From assembly GCA_036583965.1 (NCBI GenBank), contig JAZBQD010000027.1, positions 24,869,001-24,933,000 of the forward strand: a DNA stretch of 64,000 nucleotides, given 5' to 3'. A program made the position numbers and the translations under genes. The notes under the pieces were generated by a model. That model ran no database searches, had not been told where the DNA came from, and worked only from the letters and a program-made list of their open reading frames with translations. Positions 23,301-37,200 of the stretch are shown one piece after another; the stretch's first letter is position 1; every line of letters starts with the position of its first letter. This DNA is from Prunella strophiata. Taxonomy: Eukaryota; Chordata; Aves; Passeriformes; Prunellidae.

Positions 23301-25281
23301 AGGATTCCAAGATAAAAAGCAGTAAGGCACTGGGGATGGATTTGTACATTCCCTGCCCAGCCATCATCTGCAGGATGATACCCACTAAACCCCTTTGCTC
23401 AGCTACCACTTCTATCATGCTGAACAGCTGGCAACATTTTTCCCAATGGATTTTCTTAATAAGAAATCACACAGCAACTTATTTCAAAGTCTTCTGAGGA
23501 GCTGGAGCTGGTTTGTACCTGCACTGGGGGCCCCAGCTCCTGGGGAGGGGCGTGGATGGTGAGCCGTGGGGGCAGAGGGTGCGGCGGCCTCCGCGGCGAC
23601 TGCGGGGGCCGCGGGCCCTGGCGCTCGGACGCCGACGACGGCTGCTGCTCCCTCAGGCTCTCGTGGGGAAATGTGGACTCTGCAGCACTCGTGCTCCCCT
23701 CTCCTACAACACAAATACACACGGGGAAAACCCCAGGAACCAAGCTGAAAACATGAAGGCAAATCTTCCAGTTCTGCCACGAATTAACTCATTTTTCCCT
23801 CGCAAGCCTGGGGACAGCACAGTATTGTTATGTAAAAGTCACTCGAAGAGGACTTGTGCCAGCTACAACTCCAGCACTGAAACAAAGTATTAATTATTCA
23901 GGTGCTGATTTAGAGACAGATTAATCCACTAAGCCATTAAGTTTCCACAGCAACCAGAGCTTGCAGGATTTTCAAAGGCATTTAGAATAAATCCAGAAAA
24001 GATCATTTCAAAAGAATCCACCCTGCATGTTGAAATGGCCTTCAGTATTTCACTGATACTTTTACTTTTAAATGCAGGTTTTTAACACATGGAAAATAGC
24101 TTCTACATTTCCTTCCCCCTACATACACAGACTGTGAAGAAACATGGAATAACTGTACCACTGTTTTGGGAATCTGCTGCCCTCTGGTTGCTTTCAGCTC
24201 CTCCCATGCTCTCTTCAGTCTCTGTTCCAGGATCTGTACCATCAGCACCCTAAAATCCCACATAAACAGAGTATGACTAAACAAATTATAGGTTGTAAAG
24301 AGAATATAAAAGCAGTGAAACAAGTGAAATATCCAACTCTTCAAAAGCCTCACCAGCTTTGCAATTACAGTATTTGCAATTAGTATTTGCTGCTGACTCC
24401 TGTACTTTGTATTTTCATTCAGCCCTCTTAAACATTCCTAGTTGTTTTTCTTGTGAAAACACCAGTTGTAAGAAATTACCATCACCCAGTATCATCCTTC
24501 AACTTTTGGGGATGAATTCATGCCAGGATTTTTTCTTCCAAGCATTCAAATCTGTGCATTACAGCACTGATTTGTTGCAAGAAATTTACCAGGCAACAAA
24601 AGAAAGGTACAAATCTCACCTCAGCATCATCTGCTTCATATCCATCATTGCCATCAGCACTACCAGTTCCTTCATTGCTGTCATCACCTTCATCTCCCAT
24701 TCCTGTGTCTTCATCATCATCCTCATCCTCTTCTTCCTCATCATCATAATCCTGTGATGAGATAATAAAAAGAGCCTTAGGGAAATGCAGAAAGGGGAGT
24801 GGAATAGGCTGGATGTGGTGCACAGATCAACACCACCCAGACACACTCTCTTCAACAGGACAAGGGTAGGAAAGATGGAAAAGCCTGAGGGTCCAGATAA
24901 AGGAAGGTAAAAGAAAAATTCAAGGTGAATTAGCAGGTAGCTTTAAAACACTACAAGTTCAGGCAACATAAATACAGACCACTTACTCAGTCAAAAATAT
25001 TTTGATTAAATTAATCCTGACTAGGGAGTTTTACATCTGATGAAAGACAAAATCATAAAGGAATTCCATGATATACATACTTCCTGCTCCCCTTCATTTT
25101 CTTCATCATCATCATCTTCATCATCACTGTCAATTACAATCACATCATCTCTCTTGGACTGGCCATCCTGAGATGAAGAAGTGTTTTGTTGGTCTGACTG
25201 AAGGGATCCCAGGTCTATTGGGATAGACTGGGAAGTCTCCTCGCTGTCCTCCATGGCCGCATACTCGCCCTGGGTCACACC
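17370..25281 (-). CDS. TPR: TPR exons 40-51 (acidic C-terminal tail)
   Basis: Exons in transcript order: 25081-25281, 24620-24751, 24159-24249, 23519-23703, 22534-22602, 21834-21928, 21088-21194, 20328-20423, 20012-20168, 19230-19348, 18270-18368 and 17370-17425. They encode residues of about 1901-2368. Exons 40-41 hold runs of Asp/Glu ([19 protein letters not shown], then [20 protein letters not shown]). Exon 43 has the Pro-rich [20 protein letters not shown], exon 46 [20 protein letters not shown], and exons 50-51 the basic, Gly/Arg-rich end [12 protein letters not shown] then [11 protein letters not shown]. Exons 43 and 48 are sharply more GC-rich than their neighbours. Introns of 0.4-0.9 kb carry CR1 fragments at 18790-19135 and 22715-22925. 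Confidence 0.96.
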
Positions 25282-28200
25282 CTGCCAAGGAGCAAAGGCA
25301 ATCACCAGAACAAACCAAATCCATTGCACCATAATCAACAGCAAGAGAACCACACTTTGATGTTTAGAGGACAGTTACTGCTGTTCCTTAAAAACTGACC
25401 AGAGGACAGGACAAAAGAGAATGTGACAGGTGGCTGTCAGTGACTGACCAGTTCAAGTCTAAACTTTAAAACATTTTAAGGTGCTTTCCATGGGAAACCT
25501 GTGGGATTGCTTTTGAGATTTCACTTCTAAATAAACTGAGTGATTTTGGGGCAGATGGCTATTTCTGCTGAAGATTTTTGCTCTTCAAATATGCTTACTT
25601 CTCCAATGGAGTCTTGTGAATCTTGATTGTATGTTTGTGCCTCCACCTCTCCATCATTGCTCTCTTCTGCTGTCACTTCCTCCTGGAAGAACAAACATTT
25701 TTCTCATTTAAAACACATCATTAGCCCTAAACATGTTTGAGATTTTTTTTTACTTCTTTAATAAAAAACTATCTTTTCCCACAAAGATTATGGGCAACAT
25801 TTTCTCCTGCTTCCTTAGCAATGCTTTTATCAAAAAATCTCACTTCCTTGTCCTGGAGAAATACAAGTTCCCCAGCCCACTAGACCTCAGCATACCTCAA
25901 TCTTTTCAGGACCAAAAACAAATCAAAGTTTCCCAGTCTACCTCCAGCCTCACAGATCCTTAAATGATAATGTTCTTACACAATCATGTCCTTTTTCCCT
26001 TATGAACATCCCTCTGGCACAGAGTTAATAAAATATATTTGGCCTCCTTAATACTGTGAGGCTCTATCTCATCAATTTTATCCCTTTTTCACAGCACATC
26101 CCAAATCCCTCACACCAACATTCACATGCATCTTCTGTAAGCTTTTCCAGCAACTCATCTTTGCTTCCCATCTCCTAAATACCCGGTATTTTTGTCCAGA
26201 ATTACTGTAGATAAAGACCTTCTGAAACACACTGAAAGAAGTCTGAACTACTTCCTCCTCAATCCTAGGATATGGACCTCTCTCTTCCATCCTACAGGTT
26301 AAGATTTACTCATTCATTCTAACTGGTTTAACCTCTGCCTTTTTAGATACCCAAATATAATGGTTTCCTCCCCGACAGATTAGAAAGTCAATTAAGAATT
26401 CACTGATTTGCTCTGAAGTAACACATTTTTTCTTCCCATTCAAATCCTACAAAGATTAAGTAGCAGCACTTTATGCTTGTGCAAACCTCAGGCCCAACTC
26501 TCTGCATGATTCTCAGTTTCTTTGAAGTAGGTGCATCCACTGTTTCCTCAGAGATCTGGTCTGAGTTCTCCACAGTGTTGTCCTCCTCTTCCTCTCGGGA
26601 GCGTTTAGAGAGTGAGGAACTGGGGGTAGCTGAAACTGCAAAGAGCTCTCAGTTATTTTCAGAACAACACATGTACAAACCAGAAATCAAAAGCTTTGGT
26701 ATTTTCCTCTGAAGATCACCTCCATTTCTGCATTGAATGACAACAAATCAGAATTGCTCTGAGCTGTTTCCTAGGCCAGGAAAACATCAACCCCTTTAGT
26801 TGCAAGTCTTAAGCTCTGACCCTAAGCATAAGCCTCAGGGTACAACCCAAGTATTTCTTCCAACATCTTTGCTTTGGACAAGTACCCAAAATTTTAAAGA
26901 GAGTATCAGCTGGAAAGACAGAACCCCAACAGCTTGCAGAAATTTTTTTGGGGAACAAATGTTCTATTTACACTGTGTAGGACAAACAGATGTGCAAGAG
27001 TGTATTACAGTGAATAGCTTTAGAGTACTTCCTATATTTTAAATTCAAGCTTAAGTAGCTTCCTCATGGCTCCTAAAATTAACCTTGCTCATAGTGCCAT
27101 GGAAACACGGCCAGCAAGGTTTAATGTATTAAACTCCAAAGCTGCTCTGAAAAAGACAAACACAAAGTTTTATTTTCTTTCTACTTTAAGGAATGCAGTG
27201 CCAACAGCATTTCAGAGGCACCATTTCTGACAGCTCAAGAAGGAAGCCTAACTTCACAAGTTCCTAAAATGTACAGTAAACTAAGTGAGGGTAAAAAGGC
27301 CCAAACTGATGTCAGGCCTGATTGGCCAAGGGTCCAACTGGAGCGACCCACAAGGAACTATTGAACAAGGCAGGCCTGCAAAATGACACCAACCTGTGCC
27401 AAACACGGCTGTGGAGGTGGAGGGCCTCTCTATCTGGGAGCTCTGCACCACCTCCACGATGGCAGGGGCTGGCTCCTGGGCTGCAGGCTCGATCTGAGCG
27501 TGGCTTTGCTGGGTGGGCTGCACGAAGGCAGTGGCCTGTGTCTGCTGCTGCACAGTCAGGATGGGCTGGGGCAGGGATGTCTGCACGTTGGGGCTGGTGG
27601 AGCGCACGGAGCCACTGGCACTCCCGAACACTGGGACGTGCTCCACGGGTCCTTCCGACTGCATGGCTGGAAGGGAAACAGCAGCACAGTCAGGCTCTTC
27701 ATTCATCCAGCACAGCTCATATTCTCTCCCTCATATTCAGGATGCCCTGAACAAGCACATTCAGTGTTCTGCAGATGAATTCATGTTATGCACATCTCCA
27801 GCTGAGGAACCATGAACTTTGCTGCAAGTAAAATGGTCATGGAAGTGCAACACTCCAAGAGATGTGACACTGGGACAGTGACACTGTCTGAGGCCCTTCC
27901 AAACAGACTGCCACCAACATTTCAAGGTAAAGGCAGCACTTCTGAGTACTGAGGATCCTTATCCTACACTAAAAAGCTCACCTTCCTGAGTCTCCACCTG
28001 TGTTGTTGGCATAACTGTGGCTGTGGGGGTAGTGGTGGGGTTGGTGACTGTGGCAGGAGTCACCATTGGACGGATGCTGGCTCTTGGAGTAGACTTATTC
28101 CCAGCCATTGCAGCAGCAGTCACTTTACTGGGAGTTGACACAACAGGAGTTGGTTTAATGTTTGCTGTTGGAGGATCTGAAGTGCTGGCACTGAAAAACA

Positions 28201-31200
28201 GGAGATTGGTTTCATCATGGTACAGAAAGCAGATTGTAGAAATAACAAACAAGTATATTCTCAGAGCCAGAAACACTATTTTTTTTAAGCTTTTAAATTT
28301 AAAAGCCTGACAACAGCATAAGGAATTGTCTTCCAAACTTTTTATAGTTGAAAGAAGAGAGACACATTATGCCATTAATAGCATTTTATCCAGCTTGGAG
28401 AACTGACAGGTTTCTTCAAGGTAATGAAGTGAGACTCTAGTAACAGATCAAAATGTTTGTACTGTTGGCTGTGCTGGGACTTTATTACAGTGAGTAATGC
28501 ATCTTACATCAAAACTGATTCACTCAATACAGAGCAACATCATCTCTTGGCTGAGACAAGGGGCAGCCAAATTTTAGGAGACATTTTTGCAAGTCTTGCT
28601 GTCTAAAAGATGCATTCATAATAGCTGAGAGGGAGTTTGTTATCCCAGCTCAGTAGTACAGCAGTATTTCCCATTTCAGAGCTTAGGCAAATGACTATTT
28701 TATCTTTTAGAGTTATCAGTTCAGTCCATTTCTCATTCTTGCACAAGGAAGATCCTTCCCAAAACCGAAAAGGTTAAAGTTAACAATCAAAATTATACAA
28801 CTTCAAAAACTTGAAGCTTTGAAAACATTTTAAAAAATATCTTCCATGTGTCCCAGATACCATGTTCCTGGTGGTTAATATACCATTTTACAGCTTAAAA
28901 GCCCTATTGATTAGACATAGCTGAGAAAACAGGAGGAATATATTATGTCAGGCAGTATCTTCACAGTTAAGAAAAATTATGAAAAGTCAGTGGTTTGCTA
29001 AAAGAAGAGTAACTACATCATGATAAACTCAGGAAGTATCAACCACAGAAACTCTGCAAACCCCTTGAACTCACATTCCTCTTTCACCTGAAGCTGGAGT
29101 AGACTTGAGTGAGATTTGCCTCTGCTGTTCTGGGACCTATGAGGTAAAAACCAAAAATATAATGTCAGGTACATGTGAAACAGAGCAGGCAACATGGAAA
29201 ACACTTCAGCACTTTGCTAACAAGTCTGTGAAAGAAATGCATGTTGGGTATTTACCTGGGCAGACTCTGTAATTATGGAAAATTCCCCAAACCAAATCAT
29301 ACCAACCATACCAAGGCTGGAAAAAATTTGGTAACTGCTCAGGTATTTTCTGAAGCTTTGAGACATGAACCCATTATACTGAGTGCATGAGTAAAATACA
29401 AAAATAGAGGGCATAGCATGAACAGCTCCTTGGATGATTCACAGCGAATGGCAGAACTGCCGGCTTGTTGGCACTGGGAATTCTGAGTAGGGCAGGAAAT
29501 TTAAACTAAGTTCTGAACTCTTACTGAAGCCAACCTGTGTATTTCCAAGAGCAGGCTGAGTGCAGGCTGGGCAGTGGTGGCCTGGCTGCTGTGCCAGGGC
29601 TGCCTGGCAGGACTGTGTAGGTGCTGTACCTTGTTTGTGGACTCCGGGGGCTCATCCCGCTGCTCGTGGTGCCGCTCCTGCTGCTCGCGGAGCTCCCTCT
29701 CCAGGCGGCAGATCCGCCCCTCGTACTGGGACTTCAGGGCGCTCATCCGCACCTCCAGCTCTGTCTTCTGCTCCTCCAGGGAGCTGCTCTTCTGCTTCCA
29801 CTCCTCATTTTCCTTGGTGAGCTGCTCTTTTGTACCTGGTGGAACAGGAAAGGGTCCAGCCTTGCTGAATCTGCACACTGAACACCTGGGTGTTTTACCA
29901 GGTCGCTGAAGTATTCTGGAATCCTAAAAAGGTCAAGTTATGAAAGGAAATCTGGGAGGCAATATGGCCATTTTTCTTTTTAATTGCAATTAAATAAAAA
30001 GAAATTCAATATAAAAAAATATGTAATAATTATAGATAAATAAAAACTTAAGGAAGTAGTCCCAAAAGAACAAGATGTTTTCAACAAGCTCTTACATCAT
30101 CATTCCTCTCAGTGACATTTAAAAACAGAGGAGACAATGTGTTTTGCCACTCTACATTTAGGGAAGGGGAGAATTACCTGAGTTGTTAGTAGGGCCAAAC
30201 TGCTCTAATCAACAGAAGGTTCAAAAATGTTACCATGTTGGCTGGCCAAAAGTAAGCAAAACTTTTTCTATGTCCAGTGTGCAGCTACTTATGTACTTAT
30301 ACCACCCCCTGGAGGAATTAAATTTTAAACTTTAGAACAATCCCTGTAGCATTTAGTCTAGAAAACACTTTTCAGTAAAATATGAAGCTGGCCATATTTT
30401 TCAAATATCCCGTCTAAAGGTTTTTCCATAGAAACAATCAAAAATCTCTAAGGACAGAAAAAAAAGAATAACAATACCAGCTAACTGTGCAATTTTCTGT
30501 TTGGCTGCAAGCAAGGTCTTCCTTGTTTTCTCCTCCTTCTCTGTGATCTGTTGCCTGAGCTGTTCTTCCTGTGTAGTCTTCTCTTGTAGATCTTGATGGA
30601 AACGGGCCAGTTCTGTCTGTAGCTGCATTATCTGCTCCTGGAGATTTCTAACTTCAGCCTCCTTTTCTGTTATTGTCTAGGAAGAGAGAAAGATGGCAAT
30701 TGTTGGCCACAACCAGCTACTTCAGCAAATATAGGGCCCAAGTTCCTAAAAGCTGGTATTAGCTGGCCACTGGATTAAGGTTAAAAAGGTTTCTTCTCAA
30801 CAACAGGAGTTCAGTCCTCTCTAAATGCAAGAGCTGGAGAACAGCACTCTCTTTCCCACTTATTACAGGAAATAATGTGAGACACACTAAGATTTACACC
30901 AGGCTTAAAATCCCTCTTTCCCAAGAAAGTAGAGCCACAATTTATGACTTCCCATATTTCTGTGACTAAACACACATTAAAACAACCTCCCATTCTTCAT
31001 GTTAAATACTGTTCTTACCTTTTGTAAACTTTCAACCTGAGTCTCCAAATTCTTTGTCTTCACTTCAGCTTGACTGAGAGTATCTTTTAGCTCTTGTACT
31101 TCCTGAGCAGAAACCTGGTCTTCTTGTGGTTCTGCCAAAGGCAGAGTTGATGATTCAGCAACCATCTGAAAGGCATCAAGGGGTACAAGGCTGAATGAGG

Positions 31201-34200
31201 ACTATTAGATCAGCAATATTATTACTTTCACAAGATGCTTTTGTGTGCCAAGTGATTGGTTTAAAAGTCCTGGGCAAACCCCAGTAACTCTAAGGAACTG
31301 CTCCATTTCAGTTCTACCTACCTTATCATGCTGTGCTTTCAGCTCCTCATACTGAGTCTTGTACCTGCGACCGATTTTCTTGACCTGTGTTATAGTTTTC
31401 ACTTTTTCCTGTATGTCAGCCACTTTAGCATCCAGTTCTTTCTGCAAAGTGTCCTTTTCTGTTCTTATTTTAGTTACTTCATCCTTCAGGCTCTGAACAA
31501 GGTTCTGGCTTGTAGTCAAGGATGCATTAGTTCTAAATGACAAGAGATCAGAGGGAGATGCAAATGATGCATATGAAAACATATATACATTTCAACATCC
31601 CTCATTTATGTAACATCACAGGCATTATCTATAGTGTATTATGTTTTCTAGGATTTTGCAATACATAATAGAAATTATTCTAATACTTTGGAATAATTTC
31701 AGCTAATAGACAGCTTGCAAAGAACTCTCACTTCCCCTTCCCTGCTTGTTATCAAGCTACAGAAAGAATACCAAGAGTTTCATAGTTACACTGGAGGCAC
31801 TTAAGAAATTACACTTCCAGCTACAGGTATAATTAGAATATTTTGCTTTGCACCAAACTTTTTACACATTGACCAATACCACACCTGGCAACTTCTGCTT
31901 TAAGCCTGCCTGTTTCTTCACTCATCTGTTGGACACGCTTGGCATTTGCCTCCTTCTCAGAGAGCAGCTTTCGATACTCTTCGAGATCGGTGTCCTTCTG
32001 CTGGCTCAGTAAGTGCTGAAAGGGGAAGAAAACAGGGCTATATTTGTAAAACAATTACACAGTTATAGCCAGAAAATCTCTTTGAGTTAGAGCCACTGCT
32101 TTTGCATTTTTATATGGAATAGCCACCTCTGAAGCTGCGTGAACAACGCTTCATAATTCAAACATATTTCTTAGCTTTTTATTCTTTGTAAGAAAATGTA
32201 GCACTTTTTTAGTTGCTTGACTGGTGGGCTTTTTTTTTCCACATTATGCTCTTTGCAAGAAGGCATTTCCCCACCTGAGTCCGGGCTTTCCAGCGTTTAA
32301 CATCCTCTTCCAAGAGCTTTTTCTCTGCCTGCAGCATCCCACTCTTCTCACTGAGCTCAGCATTCGACTCTTGCAGGGGCAGGATGTCTGCCTCGAGCTT
32401 GCGTACCTGAGAAAGCACAGTAAGGGGTTACACTCTGCATCTCAGGAGACTGAAGGAATCCCTCAGGAAAAAGTCATGACAGAGCTTCTTTCCTAACTCT
32501 CTGCCTTCCAGTGGCCAGCTGGAGGAAGAGAAAAGGACAAGGACAACAGCAGAGGATGATCCTACAGAGAAAAAAAATATCGTTGCGACTTCCCAATATT
32601 AGATGCTCACTCTGTACTTTGGTACAGGAGAGATTAATAATGTTAAAGTCCAATGCACTGGTTACCATTAAAATAAGCAATATCTCCCTTTTAAACTCTT
32701 AATAAAGCTGTGGTCTGTTTTATATGTATTCTTGTGCCATTTTTAATGTAATTGCTGATAATATCCTTGTTCCTGGTATACCTCTAGCTAAGGACAAACA
32801 CTGACTTTCAGGTTCATCTAAATGGGACTGAACTTCAAGCTTTCCTATGCTGCAGACGGAACAATTTTAAAATTGTAAATGGAAAGTTTCCTCATTAGTG
32901 TGTGACTTCAAGGAATAATTATAATGTAAATCACAGATTTACTGTAATTAGCAATGGTATATCCCAACATTTAACCCATACGTTGAATATCTGAAAGGTT
33001 TCTGTGAAGCTCAGTACAAACCTTTGCTTGTATCTGCTGTAGCTCTTGCTCCAGCCTCTCCTTCTCCTCCCTTAACATCTTGTTGGTTTCTATGAGTATG
33101 TTCATGGTCTCAGTTTTCTTCATTAATTCTTCATGCTGTGCAATGGTTTTTGCAGTTACCTGTGGAAAGAGTCAACTCAATCATTTGTTTTGCTTGCACA
33201 TGCACATATACTCCACCTGGATCTGGTACAGCACCACCTTGGAAAGCTATCATGGCATTCATTATTTCACGTGTACATTCAAGACATTGGGAAGGAGAAG
33301 ATGGGAGAAAAAAAAAAAAAAAAAGATTAATTATTTTTATTTTACCCTAATTATGAGATTTTGGAATTGCCACACTCTCACAAGACTCAGAACAAGCCAC
33401 TCCATTTGGTTATAAGCAATCCCAGTTGAAAAAAAAAAAAACCAAATTCTTTCAAAAATTCGTTTTTGGGCACAGGCAGCCCCAGAATAGCCCTGTACTC
33501 ATTGAAATCATAAGCATTAAGCCCCAGCCATACCTGGACCTTCTCCCTCTCAGCGTTGAGGCTGTCCTGCAGCTCCTGGAGCTCCCTCTCCAGGTGCTCC
33601 ACTCTCTGGCGGTACCGCAGGCTCTCCACCTGCGCCACCTCGAACCTCGTCTCTGCAATCTCCTTCTCCCGACGGATAAACCTGCAGGGAGGAGTTCAAC
33701 ACCACATCACACCAGAAAAATGGTCTCAAGTAGTACAACTACCTCCCATCAGCAAAAAAGAACTTGAATTTTTAACATTATCCTTCAAGTAATACAGAAC
33801 CATTAAAGTTCAAATCTAATTTATAACCCCCAGGAGAAGGAACCCAGAGCTAAGGTTACCTAAGTATTTCCAAGATTTGTTCCTGGGATTTGCCTTCCTC
33901 ACTAAGAGAAACATTTGCTGCAGTTGGGATGGCTTCTTTCATGGAAGTCACCATCTTATTGCTCATGCTCTCCAGCTGCTCATGTAATAATCGATTTTGT
34001 TTCTCCAGATCCTCACAGCGGGATGCAAGTTTCGAAGCTTCATCCTACAACAAAATCATTCACTGAGTGTGATTTCTGTGGCTGAGTTTCTGTTAACTGA
34101 AAAAACCCACTGAAACAACAAAGCCCATCACACCTTGATCATTCTCTCTCTCTCTTCCCAAGAGGCTTTGGATTCCAAGAGCTCAGACTCTGCTTTCTGA

Positions 34201-37200
34201 GCAGCCTCCTCCAGCTGCTGCCTCACCGCTGCGTTCTTGGTGACTTGCTCTTTGATGGCCTGCAGTGCCTCCACATCAGCAGCATGAAGCATCAACTCCC
34301 GCTCATATTTGTTCTGAGCTTCAGAAGCCATCATTGCCTGCACAAAACCAGAATAAATCAACTCTGAGATCCTTATTTTTTGTGTTTGATGTGTACGAAG
34401 AGACAAGATCAAGTGACCGCAAAGCAAAAAGAAAACCACTGCCCAAAATCTCTGCTATTCTCAAGCACAGGAAACATGAAAGTGTCAATCTAGTATATTA
34501 AACAGCCCAAAGTTTTTAACATCCTTGACACCAATTAGTGCTGCTGGAATTCTCATCTGCAGAAAAGTAAATTCCCTTTAAAAAACAGTTGGTAACAAGA
34601 CAATCTTATCAGCTGCTGCTAAGTATCACACTGCTCCACAGCCATAAAATATGACAATTATTTTCTGGGTTAGAAAAATACTTTCCCCACTGTCTTGTTG
34701 GGAGCATTTTTAGCTCCCTCCTCAGGGCATGGAGGCAGCAATCCATTAAAACCAGTTAATTACATTCCCAAACTAATCTTTTTACATAATGAAACAGACC
34801 TTAGAAACAGAAATCTATTGCATTCAATAAGCAGCTGCTCCCAAAATAGAGAATGTGCTCTCCCAGCACTTTTTCCTGCCTCCAGCAGTCCCTGAGTAAC
34901 AAGTGTAGTTTTGAGTTTAACTGAAAGCTAACAGGAATTTTGCTGACTCTGGCTAAAATAGGCAAACACCACAAACATACTTGTTCCTGGCAGTCCCTCC
35001 TGGCCTGTTGTTCATTATTCAGAGCTGTGCTGGCTCTCTGAAGAGCTTCCTGAACTTCTGACTGCACAGCTGACAGACTCTTCTTCAGTTCTGCAAGCTG
35101 CAGTGACAGGGGAATAACAAAAACAAGTAAGAACAAACCCAGGACTAAGTGGCAAAGTGTTTGCAGAGTACTGAACACAGTCATTCATGGTGTGAATGGT
35201 GGTTATTTACTTATAGATTAAAATTAGTATTAAAAGAGACAAATATTTTCTATATTTTGACTTATTAATATACAGAGCTTTTTCCTGGTAAAAATATAAT
35301 CCTTTACTTTCAGAGTTGGGCCTGCAGTAATTCTAGTTACAGTCATTTTGTTTCCTTCTGAAACCTCTCACAAAGGCTGTTACTTATGCTCAAAGATCAG
35401 GCAGAGAGTGACAGGTTTAAACACACAATCACTGCAGTGAAGTGACACTGTCAATGTACTGCTCATGTTTGGAAACCCCTCACAAATTCAGGCACTCTGT
35501 GTACACTCTAAAAGACCTGGTTCAGGGCACTGCTATAGTGTGAAACCCAAGTGAAGCTGAGGAAGCTTTGTGAAAGCCCATTCCTGGGGACTCTCAGGGA
35601 GGGTCAGTGCTTACCTGCTGTTCCATGTTCTCCACAGCTTTACGCTTCTCCTCCTGCAGTTCTTGTTTCTCTTTTTCTGACTCCATCAACTTCTTCTCCA
35701 GCTGTGCCTGATATTCTGAAGACTCCTTCAGACGAGCTTCAACTGTTGTACGAACTTCCTCTGTCACCTGCATTAAAATCCATCATGAGATCCATTTTTT
35801 ATCTAGTTAAATACATTATTCTGATACAAAACTCGAATTTTGTCAACAATTTAAAGCCAGAATAGGTATTCTCAGCATCTAATTTGGAACAACAACACTG
35901 AAAATGTTGAAAATCACAAACAGCAATGAATTCTTGCTCTAAAAAACAAAGTAAATAAAAATAAGTAATTAACTACTTACTTGTTTTTCCTTATTGAGGG
36001 ATTCCTCCAGGCTAAGAACCATGGCCCTGTACTGCTCCACATTACTGGAACTAGTCTTGAGCCTCTCTCTCAGGTCATTGACTTGTTCCTCAGCTTGTCT
36101 CAGCCGACTTACAAGATCATCCACATCTTCATTTGTGCTAGGCTGACCTGCAATGTTAGAACACATTCATTAACTGAAGTTTAATTTAGTCTTAAAACCA
36201 CTGTTCTCTTGAAAACTGAAGTGATTTTCAGATAATAACATGATAAAAATAAATACTTTCACAAAGCTTCCCTAAATAAAACTGTAAGCCCTCATCAAAA
36301 TAACGGCTTACAATAAACATTGTTGACTATTTAAAACTATGTAGCCTAATACATTTAAGCTCCTTCATATAAAAATAAAAGGAATCTTTTAAGAAGTTTT
36401 GCATTATTTTCCCCCTTCGTCAAGACTGTTTGGATCTGAATTTTACATTAACAAATCATGCTGGTTATCATCTGTCTGAATATGTGATTGCAGTAACAAA
36501 GTGATTTATTATCTAGTGTACTGTTGTACCAATTCTAATTATTATGGACTGTGAATTTTACCATTCTGCAGATGGCAATGCTTAGCACAAAGAAATTGAC
36601 TGTAGAGGAAGATTTTACCTTTCCCTGGAGGCCTTTGTGAGGACTGGGATGTGAGCTGGGCCTCAGTGTTGTTCAGCTGCTGTTTCAGCATGGCATTTTC
36701 CTTCTGGGCGTTCTTCAGGAGCTCCTTTGTGTTGATGTGACGGTTGGTCTCTGTCTCCAGCTGCCTCTTTAGGTCCAGGATATGAACCTGCAAGCACAGG
36801 GTTCTTCAGTGTGCAATTATTCCCAAATGGCACAGAGGCCAAGTGTGCTTCTACATGTCAGGTATGGAGAAGAACAAGCTGCACTCTGGCAGAAGCACCT
36901 GGGGCTTTATTTCCCTCCAAACAAGTGCAGCACACTTACACTCACCTCTTGATTCTTGGTAAGGGAATGTCTTTGTTCCACCTCACTTTCCAGTTTCTTC
37001 TTCAGCTGAGATATCTCACGTTCAAGCTTTTCTATCTGATTAGTGAGTCTCTGCTTTGTTTCTGTCTCAGATCTCTCGAGTATTCCCTGAGAAAAGAGCA
37101 CAATGCACTTTGTTTACAACACACCTCAATAACTTTTTTCTGAATTGCTGCAGCACTTCATACAAAGTTGTCACAACACTTCTCCCACCCCAAGAATAAT

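Noticed and set aside
24518..24823. Asp/Glu-rich minus-strand frame as a separate small gene
   Set aside because: It is TPR exon 41 plus intron read-through; splice borders at 24620 and 24751 define the real coding part.
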